Below are positions 8,474-16,659 of a DNA stretch of 64,000 nt, piece by piece. Each line of letters opens with the position of its first letter. Within the stretch, counting starts at the first letter, position 1. The position numbers were made by a program, and so were the translations under genes. Origin of the DNA: Flavobacterium phragmitis (GTDB lineage: Bacteria; Bacteroidota; Bacteroidia; Flavobacteriales; Flavobacteriaceae); NCBI RefSeq assembly GCF_900112575.1, contig NZ_FOMH01000003.1, positions 62,001 to 126,000 of the forward strand, read 5' to 3'. Below the pieces are notes generated by a model, which saw nothing but the letters and a program-made list of their open reading frames with translations, made no database searches and was not told the DNA's origin.

Positions 8474-8812
8474 ATGATTAATTACAACAACAAGACTTTT
8501 AAACCAGTAAGCAATACTGAAAACGGAGAAACTTCCAATGAAACAACATTTCTCTACAAACAGGAAAACAATATTTTAACTTCTGAATATTCGGGAGGAA
8601 AAATTATTTCAGGTCATTTAATAGGTTTGGTTGATGAAAATGGAAACATCGAAATACGTTACCATCAAATAAATGAAAAAGGGGAATTAATGACAGGAAT
8701 CTGTAATTCTAAACCCGAAATTTTAGAAAATGGAAAAATAAGACTTCACGAAACTTGGCAGTGGACATCGGGAGATTATTCCAAAGGAAATTCAATAATC
8801 GAAGAACAATAA
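8474..8812 (+). CDS. Small conserved protein of unknown function
   Basis: A 112-residue soluble protein, beta-rich by pattern (repeated turn motifs NNK, ENG, GEL). It resembles proteins that I recall being labelled 'n-acetylglutamate synthase' in Flavobacterium genomes, but it has no GNAT or amino-acid-kinase features and is far too short, so that label should not be used. It lies 57 bases after the SUFU-coupled gene and 16 bases before the next, so it may belong to the same transcript. Confidence 0.7.
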   Translation: MINYNNKTFKPVSNTENGETSNETTFLYKQENNILTSEYSGGKIISGHLIGLVDENGNIEIRYHQINEKGELMTGICNSKPEILENGKIRLHETWQWTSGDYSKGNSIIEEQ

Positions 8813-8828
8813 CATCAAATTTTATAAA

Positions 8829-9275
8829 ATGAAAAAAATTCTTGTACTCTTTCTTTTTCTGGCGAATATTACCTATTCTCAAACTAAAAAAGAAACACTT
8901 GTAGGAAACTGGAGCGCAACAGATAACAAAGGCATAAAAAACAAAATGGTTTTTAGTAATGACGATTTCGTTTCTATGACTATCAACGGTGAATTTATTG
9001 ATGGAAAAAATTTCGTTGTGAAAGGTGGCAAAAATAACGGACAGAAAGGTACTTTAAAATATGAAATAGACGAGTCTACTGTACCAATGAAAATGGATAT
9101 TATCGCTTCTGCCATTGAGAAAGGAAAAGCTGTTGAAAAAGGAAGGCTTTTGGCTATTTTAGATTTTATAAATAATGATGAAATTAAAATCAATATCAGC
9201 CTTAACCAAAACAGAGCTTCTGAATTTAACGAGGCCAATGAAGACAGTACCATTTTACTTCAAAGAGAAAAATAA
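8829..9275 (+). CDS. Secreted hypothetical protein
   Basis: A 148-residue protein with a signal peptide (MKKILVLFLFLANITYSQ). The mature part starts LVGNWSATDNKG, the G-x-W motif typical of lipocalin-like or DUF4488-type beta barrels, followed by alternating strands. Probably periplasmic, ligand unknown. 16 bases after the preceding small gene. Confidence 0.7.
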   Translation: MKKILVLFLFLANITYSQTKKETLVGNWSATDNKGIKNKMVFSNDDFVSMTINGEFIDGKNFVVKGGKNNGQKGTLKYEIDESTVPMKMDIIASAIEKGKAVEKGRLLAILDFINNDEIKINISLNQNRASEFNEANEDSTILLQREK

Positions 9276-9361
9276 TTCTCTGGAACTTCAATAAAACAAC
9301 TCTTAAAGAATCCTAAAACATTGATTTAGAAAAGACATGATATAACTAAATAACGGCAATC

Positions 9362-9763
9362 ATGAATCAGGACATTCAAAATTACAATGACTCTCAAACA
9401 GAATCGGACAAAGCAATTTGCGATATTCTTTGTAAAATTATAACCGAAAACTTAGCTGGCGCCGAAAACAAAATCTGGCATGCACATCCCGTCTGGTTTT
9501 TAGACGGAAATCCGATTGTTGGTTACAGCAAATTAAAAGGTTCCGTGAGATTGCTTTTTTGGAGCGGACAATCTTTTGATGAAGAACAGCTGCAAAACGA
9601 AGGCTCTTTTAAAGCAGCCGAAATGCGCTATACAAATTCCGATCAAATCAATGAAGAAGATTTAAAACGATGGCTCAAAAAAGGTATTGAAATTCAGTGG
9701 GATTATAAAAATATTGTAAAACGCAAAGGAGTTCTAATCCGTTTAATGACCAAACCCTATTAA
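9362..9763 (+). CDS. DUF1801 domain protein (copy 1)
   Basis: A 133-residue cytoplasmic protein of the DUF1801 fold (related to YdhG/frataxin-like 'iron chaperone' proteins): ICDILCKIITENL, KIWHAHPVWFLDGNPIVGYSKLKGSVRLLFW. The biochemical role is not established. Two more DUF1801 genes occur at 16237 and 22543, so the family is enriched here. Appears monocistronic. Confidence 0.8.
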   Translation: MNQDIQNYNDSQTESDKAICDILCKIITENLAGAENKIWHAHPVWFLDGNPIVGYSKLKGSVRLLFWSGQSFDEEQLQNEGSFKAAEMRYTNSDQINEEDLKRWLKKGIEIQWDYKNIVKRKGVLIRLMTKPY

Positions 9764-9793
9764 CCCGAAACCAAATTAAACCAAAAAACCAAA

Positions 9794-10528
9794 ATGAAAT
9801 TTTTTCCTTTAACTGCCTTATTACTTTTAACCTCAATAACTTTTTCACAAACTAAAATGCGACCAGTAAACGAACTTATAGATCAAAACGATTCTGGATG
9901 GAAACTCGTAAAAGAATGGATTGATACAGCCAAAAACAAAGTAGAAATTCTTCCCGCCGATCCGCAAAAAGCCAAAGATGCTTTGTATCAAACACAAGTA
10001 ACTACGAGTTCACCAATGGGAGCCGTAATCTACAAAACGGGCGGCATTCTAATTGATAACGGCTGGATCAGGATTTTAGGTTCGGGAAGTTCCAAATTGA
10101 ACCGAAGCCTGCCAGATTGGAACAAAGGGAAATCTTTTACAAATGTCGGCGAAAGTCCGTCTTTTCTTCTTATTGCCGATGATGCATTGGGTGGTTTTTA
10201 TCTGTTAAACGGTGGTGCTTTCGGAAAAGATATTGGCAAAGTATACTATTTCTCTCCCGATAATTTAGAATATGAAGCCCTTGATATTACGTATTCAGAA
10301 TTCTTAGGATTCTGTTTTTCTAATGACTTGGATAAATTTTATGCAGGAAGCAGATGGAATGACTGGAAAAAAGAAGTTTCTGAATTACCTGGTGATCAAG
10401 TCTTTAATTTTTATCCGTTTTTATGGAGCAAAGAAGGAAGTGACATTAATAAAGTCAGCAGAAAACCAATTCCTGTAGAAGAGCAATACAGTCTTAATCT
10501 CGATTTAAGAAAACAATTAGGACATTAA
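9794..10528 (+). CDS. DUF2625 family secreted protein
   Basis: A 244-residue protein with a cleavable signal peptide (about residues 1-19, ending FSQ), then the DUF2625 domain starting MRPVNELIDQNDSGWKLVKEWI and continuing through the TTSSPMGAVIYKTGGILIDNGWIRILGSG core. DUF2625 resembles SUKH/SMI1-like domains in style but is uncharacterised. The signal peptide suggests periplasmic location, unusual for a family whose members are often cytoplasmic. 30 bases after the DUF1801 gene. Confidence 0.85.
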   Translation: MKFFPLTALLLLTSITFSQTKMRPVNELIDQNDSGWKLVKEWIDTAKNKVEILPADPQKAKDALYQTQVTTSSPMGAVIYKTGGILIDNGWIRILGSGSSKLNRSLPDWNKGKSFTNVGESPSFLLIADDALGGFYLLNGGAFGKDIGKVYYFSPDNLEYEALDITYSEFLGFCFSNDLDKFYAGSRWNDWKKEVSELPGDQVFNFYPFLWSKEGSDINKVSRKPIPVEEQYSLNLDLRKQLGH

Positions 10529-10726
10529 GATTTATAATTTGGGCGTTCTGCACCGGACTTTCCACTAAATTCCCGATTAATAAAAGCTATGATTAAAAAG
10601 TCTTGTTTTGTTAATCGGGAGATACCACTTTCATCTCTAATGCATCCCATTTTCAAAAGAATATTTTGTGTTAAAATAATTAGTATTTTAGTAAGACCAG
10701 AACTACAATCTAAAACCCTGTAAATC

Positions 10727-11407
10727 ATGCTAAAACAAATTATTTTCCTCCTTATTTTTTGTTTCGGGATTCAAATGAATTCCCAAGAAACTGGTTTTAC
10801 AACTCCTGATTATAAAGCCATCGAAAAAGAAATAAACGATAAAAATTCGAAGTTTTTCTACCCCAAGTTAATGGAAAGGCTCACAAAAAATGATACACTT
10901 TTAACGCATGAAGAATACCGCCATTTGTACCTAGGTTATGTTTTCCAGCCTAAATATGATGCTTTTTGGAAATCTCCAGATGAAGAAAAACTAAACGCAC
11001 TTTACAATAAAGAAAAATTGGAAACTTCGGATTACGATGAAATCATTAAATTATCAAATCATTCCTTAAGTGACTTCCCTTTTGATTTAAGACAGCTGAA
11101 TTATCTTTCTTATATCTATCATTTAAAAGGAGACGAAGCGGCTTCAAAAATTGCTTCTTTCAAATTTCATAGCATTATGAATGTCATTCTATCGTCAGGT
11201 GACGGAAAAAAATGTGAAACAGGTTTTCATGTTTTACTGGTCGAACATGAATATGTACTTCTAAATCTTTTCGAATTGGAATCAAAAGGACAGTCTTTAG
11301 TCAAAAATTGTGACTATCTCAGTTTTGAAAAAGGCGCGTACAATGTCGAGGGAATTTATTTCAATATTGAAAAAATGCTAGAGAACGAAAGGAAAATGCT
11401 TCGCTAA
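10727..11407 (+). CDS. DUF4919 family protein
   Basis: A 226-residue protein with a signal peptide (LKQIIFLLIFCFGIQMNSQ) and the DUF4919 pattern: PDYKAIEKEI, then HEEYRHLYLGYVFQPKYDAFW, KCETGFHVLLVEHEYVLLNLFEL. A Bacteroidota-specific envelope family with no known activity. Monocistronic with a terminator 39 bases downstream. Confidence 0.82.
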   Translation: MLKQIIFLLIFCFGIQMNSQETGFTTPDYKAIEKEINDKNSKFFYPKLMERLTKNDTLLTHEEYRHLYLGYVFQPKYDAFWKSPDEEKLNALYNKEKLETSDYDEIIKLSNHSLSDFPFDLRQLNYLSYIYHLKGDEAASKIASFKFHSIMNVILSSGDGKKCETGFHVLLVEHEYVLLNLFELESKGQSLVKNCDYLSFEKGAYNVEGIYFNIEKMLENERKMLR

Positions 11408-11445
11408 ATAAAACTCGAAATAACTATTATTAAAAATATTTCTGA

Positions 11446-11480
11446 AACTTCAACAATAATCTTGTTGGAGTTTTTTTTTT
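11446..11480 (+). terminator. Rho-independent terminator after the DUF4919 gene
   Basis: Stem AACTTCAACA (11446-11455) with TGTTGGAGTT (11463-11472), one G-U pair, then a T10 run. Confidence 0.8.
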
Positions 11481-11556
11481 GATTAAAATTATATTTTTAT
11501 TGTTTATCAATAAATTTTTATTAATTTAGCATCATAAACTTTTAATCTAGCTACAA

Positions 11557-12099
11557 ATGGAAATTAAAATAGGAACGCCACAGATTCTGAAAATTTTGAA
11601 TATTTTATCGTGGATCATTTTTATCGGGTTATGTGTAGAAGCCGGAATGTATCTCTTCAACGGAATTTATACCCTGACTATAAATTCGTACAATGCCCGT
11701 TTTTTGAATTTACTTGATATTTATAATTACAATGTTTCTTTTTACATTCAGGAAATATGTTTTATTAGTATTGTTGCCATCTTAAAAGCAATTATGTTTT
11801 ATTTAATTGTGAAGCTACTGCACGAGAAAAAACTAAATATAAAGCAACCATTTACAGCAGAAACCGGACGTTTTATATCTTATCTTTCTTATCTGGCTTT
11901 CGGAATTGGTTTGTTCTCTCTTTGGGCTGAAAAATTCAATAGCTGGCTAATTACAAATAATGTAAAAGTTCCGACATTGGAGAGTTTAAATCTGGAAGGG
12001 GGCGGTGTATGGATATTTATGGCAATTGTATTATTTGTTATTGGACAGATTTTTAAGAGAGGAATCGAAATACAATCTGAAATTGAACTAACCGTTTAA
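11557..12099 (+). CDS. DUF2975 membrane protein
   Basis: A 180-residue inner-membrane protein with four predicted transmembrane helices (about 14-34, 62-85, 104-125, 150-168) and the DUF2975 layout. In many Gram-positive and Bacteroidota genomes DUF2975 is followed directly by a small XRE/YozG-type regulator, and exactly that is found here (11-base gap). The pair probably forms a sensor/regulator module. The signal is unknown. Confidence 0.85.
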   Translation: MEIKIGTPQILKILNILSWIIFIGLCVEAGMYLFNGIYTLTINSYNARFLNLLDIYNYNVSFYIQEICFISIVAILKAIMFYLIVKLLHEKKLNIKQPFTAETGRFISYLSYLAFGIGLFSLWAEKFNSWLITNNVKVPTLESLNLEGGGVWIFMAIVLFVIGQIFKRGIEIQSEIELTV

Positions 12100-12110
12100 A
12101 CGAAAAAATT

Positions 12111-12317
12111 ATGCCTATAATAGTAAATTTAGACGTCATGATGGCTAAAAGAAAAATGTCATTAAATGAACTTTCAGAAAAAGTAGATTTAACTTTGTCG
12201 AATCTTTCGATTTTAAAAACAGGAAAAGCAAAAGCCATTCGTTTCAGTACTTTGGAAGCTATTTGCAAGGTTTTAAACTGCCAGCCCGGAGATATTTTAG
12301 AATTTTCTGAAAAATAA
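12111..12317 (+). CDS. XRE/Cro-type helix-turn-helix regulator (YozG-like)
   Basis: A 68-residue single-domain DNA-binding protein: MAKRKMSLNELSEKVDLTLSNLS (helices 1-3) and TLEAICKVLNCQPGDILEF, the typical HTH_26 ending. No sensor domain. Placed 11 bases after the DUF2975 gene, its usual partner, so it probably regulates that pair and perhaps neighbours. Confidence 0.92.
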   Translation: MPIIVNLDVMMAKRKMSLNELSEKVDLTLSNLSILKTGKAKAIRFSTLEAICKVLNCQPGDILEFSEK

Positions 12318-12386
12318 CCTATTTATACATTTTATATATTTAATTTGTGTTTTCTTACAAAAAATTAAATCTCAAATCTATAAATA

Positions 12387-12830
12387 ATGTCAACAGAAGA
12401 AAATATAGAAAAATCGGTTTTTGAAGAAATCCCAACCGAAAAAATTTACTCAGAAAAAGCTATTCGCATTGCAACATTTTTGGCTGGTCCGCTTGTAGCA
12501 GGTTATTGCATTGCAGAAAATTTCAGAGTTTTCAATGATAAAGAAAAAGCTCAAAAAACCTGGATAATTACTGGTATAGCTTCCTTTTTTATAATTTGTT
12601 TGGTTTTTCTTTTACCTGAAAATTTCCCTTCCATAATTTTCCCGATAGTTTACTCTTTTATTGCTTCTTATTTCCTAAAAACATATCAGGAAAAAAACAT
12701 TCAAAATCATATGAGTAATGGTGGCGAAACTTATAGCGGCTGGAGAATGACTCTAATTGGACTGATTAGTCTTTTAACTTTTTTAGCCATAATTATGAGT
12801 CTTCTTTTTATAGTTGGCGATAATTTCTAA
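12387..12830 (+). CDS. Membrane protein of unknown function
   Basis: A 147-residue protein with a soluble N-terminus (1-25) and about four hydrophobic segments (28-42, 57-76, 78-96, 118-143). Weakly resembles small Bacteroidota membrane proteins with no function. It is followed 27 bases later by another membrane gene. Confidence 0.65.
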   Translation: MSTEENIEKSVFEEIPTEKIYSEKAIRIATFLAGPLVAGYCIAENFRVFNDKEKAQKTWIITGIASFFIICLVFLLPENFPSIIFPIVYSFIASYFLKTYQEKNIQNHMSNGGETYSGWRMTLIGLISLLTFLAIIMSLLFIVGDNF

Positions 12831-12857
12831 ATGCAACTGAGAAAAAAAGTTTAGAAA

Positions 12858-13316
12858 ATGAATCTTCGAAAAATAAAAGTTTATCATTTATTTTGGTTTA
12901 TTGCTATCTTAATTTTAGCTATTGGAATTACGCAAAACAATAATCCTTTGGCAACGATGGATATAAATATCCATGATACTTACTTTGTTGTTAGAAATAT
13001 AGAAAGCACCATATTTCTTTTTCTTTGTTATTTTTTAATGGGATTAGGATATTGGTTGATTCAAAAAGTTTTCGATAAACAACTTGTACAATTTCTAACG
13101 GCAATTCATTCTGTTTTATTAATTGGAAGTTTTATTTTTTATTGGATTATTTTCTTTTGTAACCCACAATATCAGGTAAACAGTAATTTCCCTTTATATG
13201 ATGATTATGTGTCTGTTAATACAGTTTTACTTATTGAATTTTTGCTAATAATTTTTGCAGCAACACCAATTTACATTATCAATTTACTAATTGGTGTTTT
13301 TAGAAAAAACAAATAA
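12858..13316 (+). CDS. Small membrane protein with a cytochrome-oxidase-like HDTYFVV motif
   Basis: A 152-residue, four-helix membrane protein. After the first helix it carries DINIHDTYFVV followed by a hydrophobic helix ending GYWLI. This resembles the helix VIII region of haem-copper oxidase subunit I (LHDTYYVVAHFHY...YYW). The other haem and copper histidines of a real oxidase are absent, so it cannot be a complete catalytic subunit. Either it is a reduced relative or the motif arose independently. Last gene before a terminator-like hairpin. Confidence 0.65.
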   Translation: MNLRKIKVYHLFWFIAILILAIGITQNNNPLATMDINIHDTYFVVRNIESTIFLFLCYFLMGLGYWLIQKVFDKQLVQFLTAIHSVLLIGSFIFYWIIFFCNPQYQVNSNFPLYDDYVSVNTVLLIEFLLIIFAATPIYIINLLIGVFRKNK

Positions 13317-13345
13317 AAAGGATTATATACAGATTTCGATAAAAA

Positions 13346-13376
13346 AACCCGACAGGCTTTAAAAACCTGTTGGGTT
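13346..13376 (+). terminator. Terminator-like hairpin
   Basis: Stem AACCCGACAGG (13346-13356) with CCTGTTGGGTT (13366-13376), one G-U pair. Only a short T tract follows, so termination may be weak. Confidence 0.6.
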
Positions 13377-13490
13377 TGCTATTCAAGATAAATATTGTCC
13401 GAAACACACCTTAATTTTGTCTTTTAACCACCTTAACTATTTGATTTACATATTATAAATTTACTTTTCAAATTTCTAAATCAATTTAAG

Positions 13491-13979
13491 ATGAGTGTAC
13501 ATGATTTTACCACAACATTACTAGTCGATCAATCTCCGGAAGAAGTTTTCAAAGCTGTGCAAAACGTTCGAGGCTGGTGGTCAGAAGAAATTGAAGGAAA
13601 AACAGCCAATTTGAATGATGAATTTGATTATCATTACGAAGATGTTCACCGCTGTAAAATAAAACTGATTGAAGTAATTCTGAACCAAAAAATCGTATGG
13701 TTTATTGTACAGAACTATTTCAAATTCACAGAGGACAAAACCGAATGGACAGGAACAAAACCTACTTTTGAAATCAAACCAAAAGAAGGAAAAACAGAAC
13801 TCACTTTCACTCATTTCGGATTAGTTCCAGAATACGAATGTTTCGACATCTGTCGTGATGCTTGGACAAACTATATCCAGAACAGTTTGAAAAAACTTAT
13901 TGAAACTGGAAAAGGCGAACCCAACGCTACAGGAAAACCACAAACAGAAAATGAGAAGAAGTTATCAGCAAGAGATTAA
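13491..13979 (+). CDS. SRPBCC (START-like) family protein, copy 1
   Basis: A 162-residue soluble protein of the AHSA1/SRPBCC helix-grip fold: FTTTLLVDQSPEEVFKAVQNVRGWWSE at the start and the C-terminal helix with CRDAWTNYIQNSLKKLIETGKG. The fold binds hydrophobic ligands in a deep cavity. No ligand can be assigned. It lies 37 bases before a small membrane gene. Confidence 0.85.
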   Translation: MSVHDFTTTLLVDQSPEEVFKAVQNVRGWWSEEIEGKTANLNDEFDYHYEDVHRCKIKLIEVILNQKIVWFIVQNYFKFTEDKTEWTGTKPTFEIKPKEGKTELTFTHFGLVPEYECFDICRDAWTNYIQNSLKKLIETGKGEPNATGKPQTENEKKLSARD

Positions 13980-14016
13980 TTTTTCATAAATTCGTTGTAC
14001 TAAAACACGAAAAATT

Positions 14017-14430
14017 ATGAACCCCCTTTTTAGAAACACTTTGGCAGTTCTTGCCGGTCTTGTTGTTGGAAGCATTGTCAACATGAGTATTATATCAATA
14101 AGTGGTTCTATAATTCCGCCTCCAAACGGCGCCGATGTTACAACTCCAGAAGGTTTAAAGGCCACCATGCATTTATTTGAAGCCAAACATTTTCTGTTTC
14201 CTTTCTTAGCACATGCCATAGGAACTTTTGCTGGTGCATTGACAACTGCATTGATCGCCGCTTCAAACAAAACAAAACTGGCGTTTTTTATCGGGGCTTT
14301 CTTTTTGTTTGGAGGAATTGTAATGGTTTATACTTTGCCATCGCCAGTTTGGTTTAGCATTATTGATTTAGTTTTTGCTTATATCCCAACGGCTTATCTC
14401 GCATCTAAAATTACTGTAAAAAAGAAATAA
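14017..14430 (+). CDS. Small four-helix membrane protein
   Basis: A 137-residue inner-membrane protein with hydrophobic segments at about 6-28, 58-80, 86-103 and 108-131. No charged channel or carrier motif seen. It is followed after only 2 bases by the small ArsR-like gene, so the two are probably co-translated. Confidence 0.7.
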   Translation: MNPLFRNTLAVLAGLVVGSIVNMSIISISGSIIPPPNGADVTTPEGLKATMHLFEAKHFLFPFLAHAIGTFAGALTTALIAASNKTKLAFFIGAFFLFGGIVMVYTLPSPVWFSIIDLVFAYIPTAYLASKITVKKK

Positions 14431-14432
14431 TC

Positions 14433-14645
14433 ATGAGTACCGAATCTTCTATAAAACCTGCCAAAAAATGCTATGAGCATTTAGGTGGCAAACTAGGTGA
14501 ATTGCTTTTGGAAAACTTTACCGACAAAAAATGGATTGCCAAAAAATCTGCTTCAGATAAACATTTTTATATTACCGAATTGGGAGAAAAAGAACTCACT
14601 AAACTCGGTATAGACCTTTCAAAAATCAAATCGGAAGCCATTTAA
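14433..14645 (+). CDS. ArsR-like C-terminal domain without a DNA-binding domain
   Basis: A 70-residue protein: CYEHLGGKLGELL, W-I-AKK, FYITELGEKELTKLGI. This pattern matches the C-terminal tail found after the winged helix in certain ArsR-family regulators (C.dHLgGkLG......G...l..LGI). The HTH that should precede it is missing, and no coding potential for one lies upstream, since the membrane gene ends 2 bases before. Either a naturally stand-alone domain or a relic. Coupled to the membrane gene. Confidence 0.6.
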   Translation: MSTESSIKPAKKCYEHLGGKLGELLLENFTDKKWIAKKSASDKHFYITELGEKELTKLGIDLSKIKSEAI

Positions 14646-14725
14646 TTTTATAAAATTCAATTCCTTTTCTGCAATAATTATAGCGCTGAATTTCATACCT
14701 TAGTTAGCTTTAAAATCATTGAATT

Positions 14726-15094
14726 ATGACTAAGAAAGAAATCGCTAGAAACTTCCTGAATCTTGCCGCAAAAGGGCATTCTCACGAAGGTTTTCGATTA
14801 TATATCGGAAAGAATTTCAAACATCATAACGCTCATTTCAAAGGCGACGCACAAACTTTAATGCTCGCCATGGAAGAATCAGCACGAACAAATCCGAACA
14901 AGATTTTTAAAATTCATCATATACTCGAAGACGAAAATTTGGTTGCGGTACATTCGCACTTAAAACAAAGTCCCACAGACATTGGTTTTGCTGTAGTTCA
15001 CATCCTAAAATTCAAAGAGGATAAAATCGTAGAACTTTGGGATTTAGGACAGCCAATTCCGAAAGAAACTATTAACGAAAATGGAATGTTTTAG
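14726..15094 (+). CDS. SnoaL-like / NTF2-fold protein
   Basis: A 122-residue cytoplasmic protein with the nuclear-transport-factor-2 fold typical of SnoaL-like polypeptides: ARNFLNLAAKGHSHEGFRLYIG, FKHHNAHFKGDAQTL, VAVHSHLKQSP and the final strand KIVELWDLGQPIP. The substrate is unknown. Monocistronic; a palindromic repeat follows it. Confidence 0.85.
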   Translation: MTKKEIARNFLNLAAKGHSHEGFRLYIGKNFKHHNAHFKGDAQTLMLAMEESARTNPNKIFKIHHILEDENLVAVHSHLKQSPTDIGFAVVHILKFKEDKIVELWDLGQPIPKETINENGMF

Positions 15095-15175
15095 TTTGCA
15101 GTCTCAGTTTGCAGTTATAAACCGCAAACTGCAACTGAGACTGAGACTGTGACTGTAAACTGCGACTATAAACTA
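15095..15175. repeat. Palindromic 'cagtctcagttt' repeat
   Basis: A low-complexity inverted repeat built of CAGT/CTCAG words: cagtctcagtttgcagt near the left edge pairs with actgcaactgagactg. Same family as 37988-38116 and 45184-45253. It lies between two plus-strand genes. Confidence 0.7.
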
Positions 15176-15185
15176 AAAAAACAAA

Positions 15186-16229
15186 ATGAACTTTATTCCT
15201 AAAATCTCCTTATTATTACTTTTTATTCTTTCCAGCTTTCATTCATCGGCACAAAAAAAAGACGATTACAAAAAAAGCATTGACAGCTTAATTCAAAATA
15301 CCACCAATCCAGTTTTTAACGGCGTTGTACTTATTTCGCAAAATGGCAAAATAGTATATTCGAAAACTAAAGGATATTCGAATTTTGAGACTAAAAAATC
15401 TTTGACATTAGACAGTCAATTTGAAATCATGTCACTTACCAGACAAATTACGGCTGCTTTGATTTTGAAAGAAGTTGAAAAAGGTAAAATTGATCTTCAT
15501 ACTCCAATAAAAAAATACCTTCCCAATTTAAAACAAACATGGGCAGATACTATAACAATTCATCAGTTATTAAATCATTCGCATGGGATCACTGATTTAC
15601 AAAAACCTTTGCTTTTTAAACCTGGAAGTGATTTTAAATATGGTAATGAAGGTTATCCAATACTCGGTCAGATTCTGGAATCTGTGTCAAAGAAAAGTTA
15701 TTCAGAACTGGCTAGTAATTTGTTCAAAAAGCTTAAAATGAACAATACCTTTTGTTATTCAAATGATAAAGACAGGAATTTAGTTACTGGATATATGAAT
15801 AATAGTGGTACTTTAGAAAAAGAGGAGAATAATTTAATATCACCTTACAAAGTGCCTTCGAGCGGTCTTATTTCTACTGTTAATGATCTTTTAATCTGGA
15901 ATAATAACCTTCATAAAGGAAAAATTCTAAAACCCGAATCATACAAATTGATGACATCATATACGATTAAAAATCAGCATAATTTCTTTGGCAAAGAGAA
16001 AGAAGGCTATGGTTATGGTTTAAGAATTATCGAAAAAGAACCCATAAAATATTTTGGGCATACTGGTCTTGGTAACGGATTTTCTGCTGTAAATTTGTAT
16101 TTCCCCGAAAGTGATGTCAGTTTGATTGTTTTAGAAAATCAGATGCCTGAAGATTCTAATTTGTTTTATGCATCAGAATTTAAAATCAAAAACATTCTTT
16201 TTAAAAGTGATTTATTAAATAAAAAATAA
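15186..16229 (+). CDS. Beta-lactamase-like serine hydrolase with an altered SxxK motif
   Basis: A 347-residue exported protein (signal peptide about 1-22, ending SSAQ) of the class C beta-lactamase / penicillin-binding fold. The YxN motif is present (Y152-G-N154) and the third motif is H292-T-G. The nucleophile motif reads S83-L-T-R86, with Arg in place of the general-base Lys of SxxK; the codon is AGA, one base from the Lys codon AAA. It may therefore be inactive or altered, acting for instance as a binding protein. Monocistronic; a DUF1801 gene follows 7 bases later. Confidence 0.85.
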   Translation: MNFIPKISLLLLFILSSFHSSAQKKDDYKKSIDSLIQNTTNPVFNGVVLISQNGKIVYSKTKGYSNFETKKSLTLDSQFEIMSLTRQITAALILKEVEKGKIDLHTPIKKYLPNLKQTWADTITIHQLLNHSHGITDLQKPLLFKPGSDFKYGNEGYPILGQILESVSKKSYSELASNLFKKLKMNNTFCYSNDKDRNLVTGYMNNSGTLEKEENNLISPYKVPSSGLISTVNDLLIWNNNLHKGKILKPESYKLMTSYTIKNQHNFFGKEKEGYGYGLRIIEKEPIKYFGHTGLGNGFSAVNLYFPESDVSLIVLENQMPEDSNLFYASEFKIKNILFKSDLLNKK

Positions 16230-16236
16230 ACTCAAA

Positions 16237-16659
16237 ATGGCTGTCAATAAAACCACCGAAACCACAAACAGCGTTACCGATTTTATTAATACTGTTGAAA
16301 ATGAAGCCAAAAGAAACGACGCTTTTGAACTTCTTAAAATTATACAGGAAATAACTGGTTTTGAACCCAAAATGTGGGGACCAAGCATCATTGGTTTCGG
16401 AAGTTATCATTACAAATATGATAGCGGACATGAAGGCGATGCACCTTTAGCTGGGTTTTCGCCAAGAAAAACAGCCATGACAGTTTATTTTTATCTTCCT
16501 GAAAAAGAAAGAGAAGAACTTTTACCAAAACTAGGAAAACATACTTCCTCTAAAGCTTGCATTTACATCAAAAAATTAGCTGATATCGACATGGAAATCT
16601 TAAAAAAGATAATTTTACTGTCGAAAGAATTTACTCAAAAATTATATCCCTCCAAATAA
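16237..16659 (+). CDS. DUF1801 domain protein (copy 2)
   Basis: A 140-residue cytoplasmic protein: an N-terminal helix (SVTDFINTVENEAKRNDAFELLKIIQE), then the DUF1801 strand PKMWGPSIIGFGSYHYKYDSG and the C-terminal KLADIDMEILKKIILLS. It sits 7 bases after the beta-lactamase-like gene, and its stop codon directly abuts the start of the MBL hydrolase gene, so these three form an operon. Function unknown. Confidence 0.85.
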   Translation: MAVNKTTETTNSVTDFINTVENEAKRNDAFELLKIIQEITGFEPKMWGPSIIGFGSYHYKYDSGHEGDAPLAGFSPRKTAMTVYFYLPEKEREELLPKLGKHTSSKACIYIKKLADIDMEILKKIILLSKEFTQKLYPSK

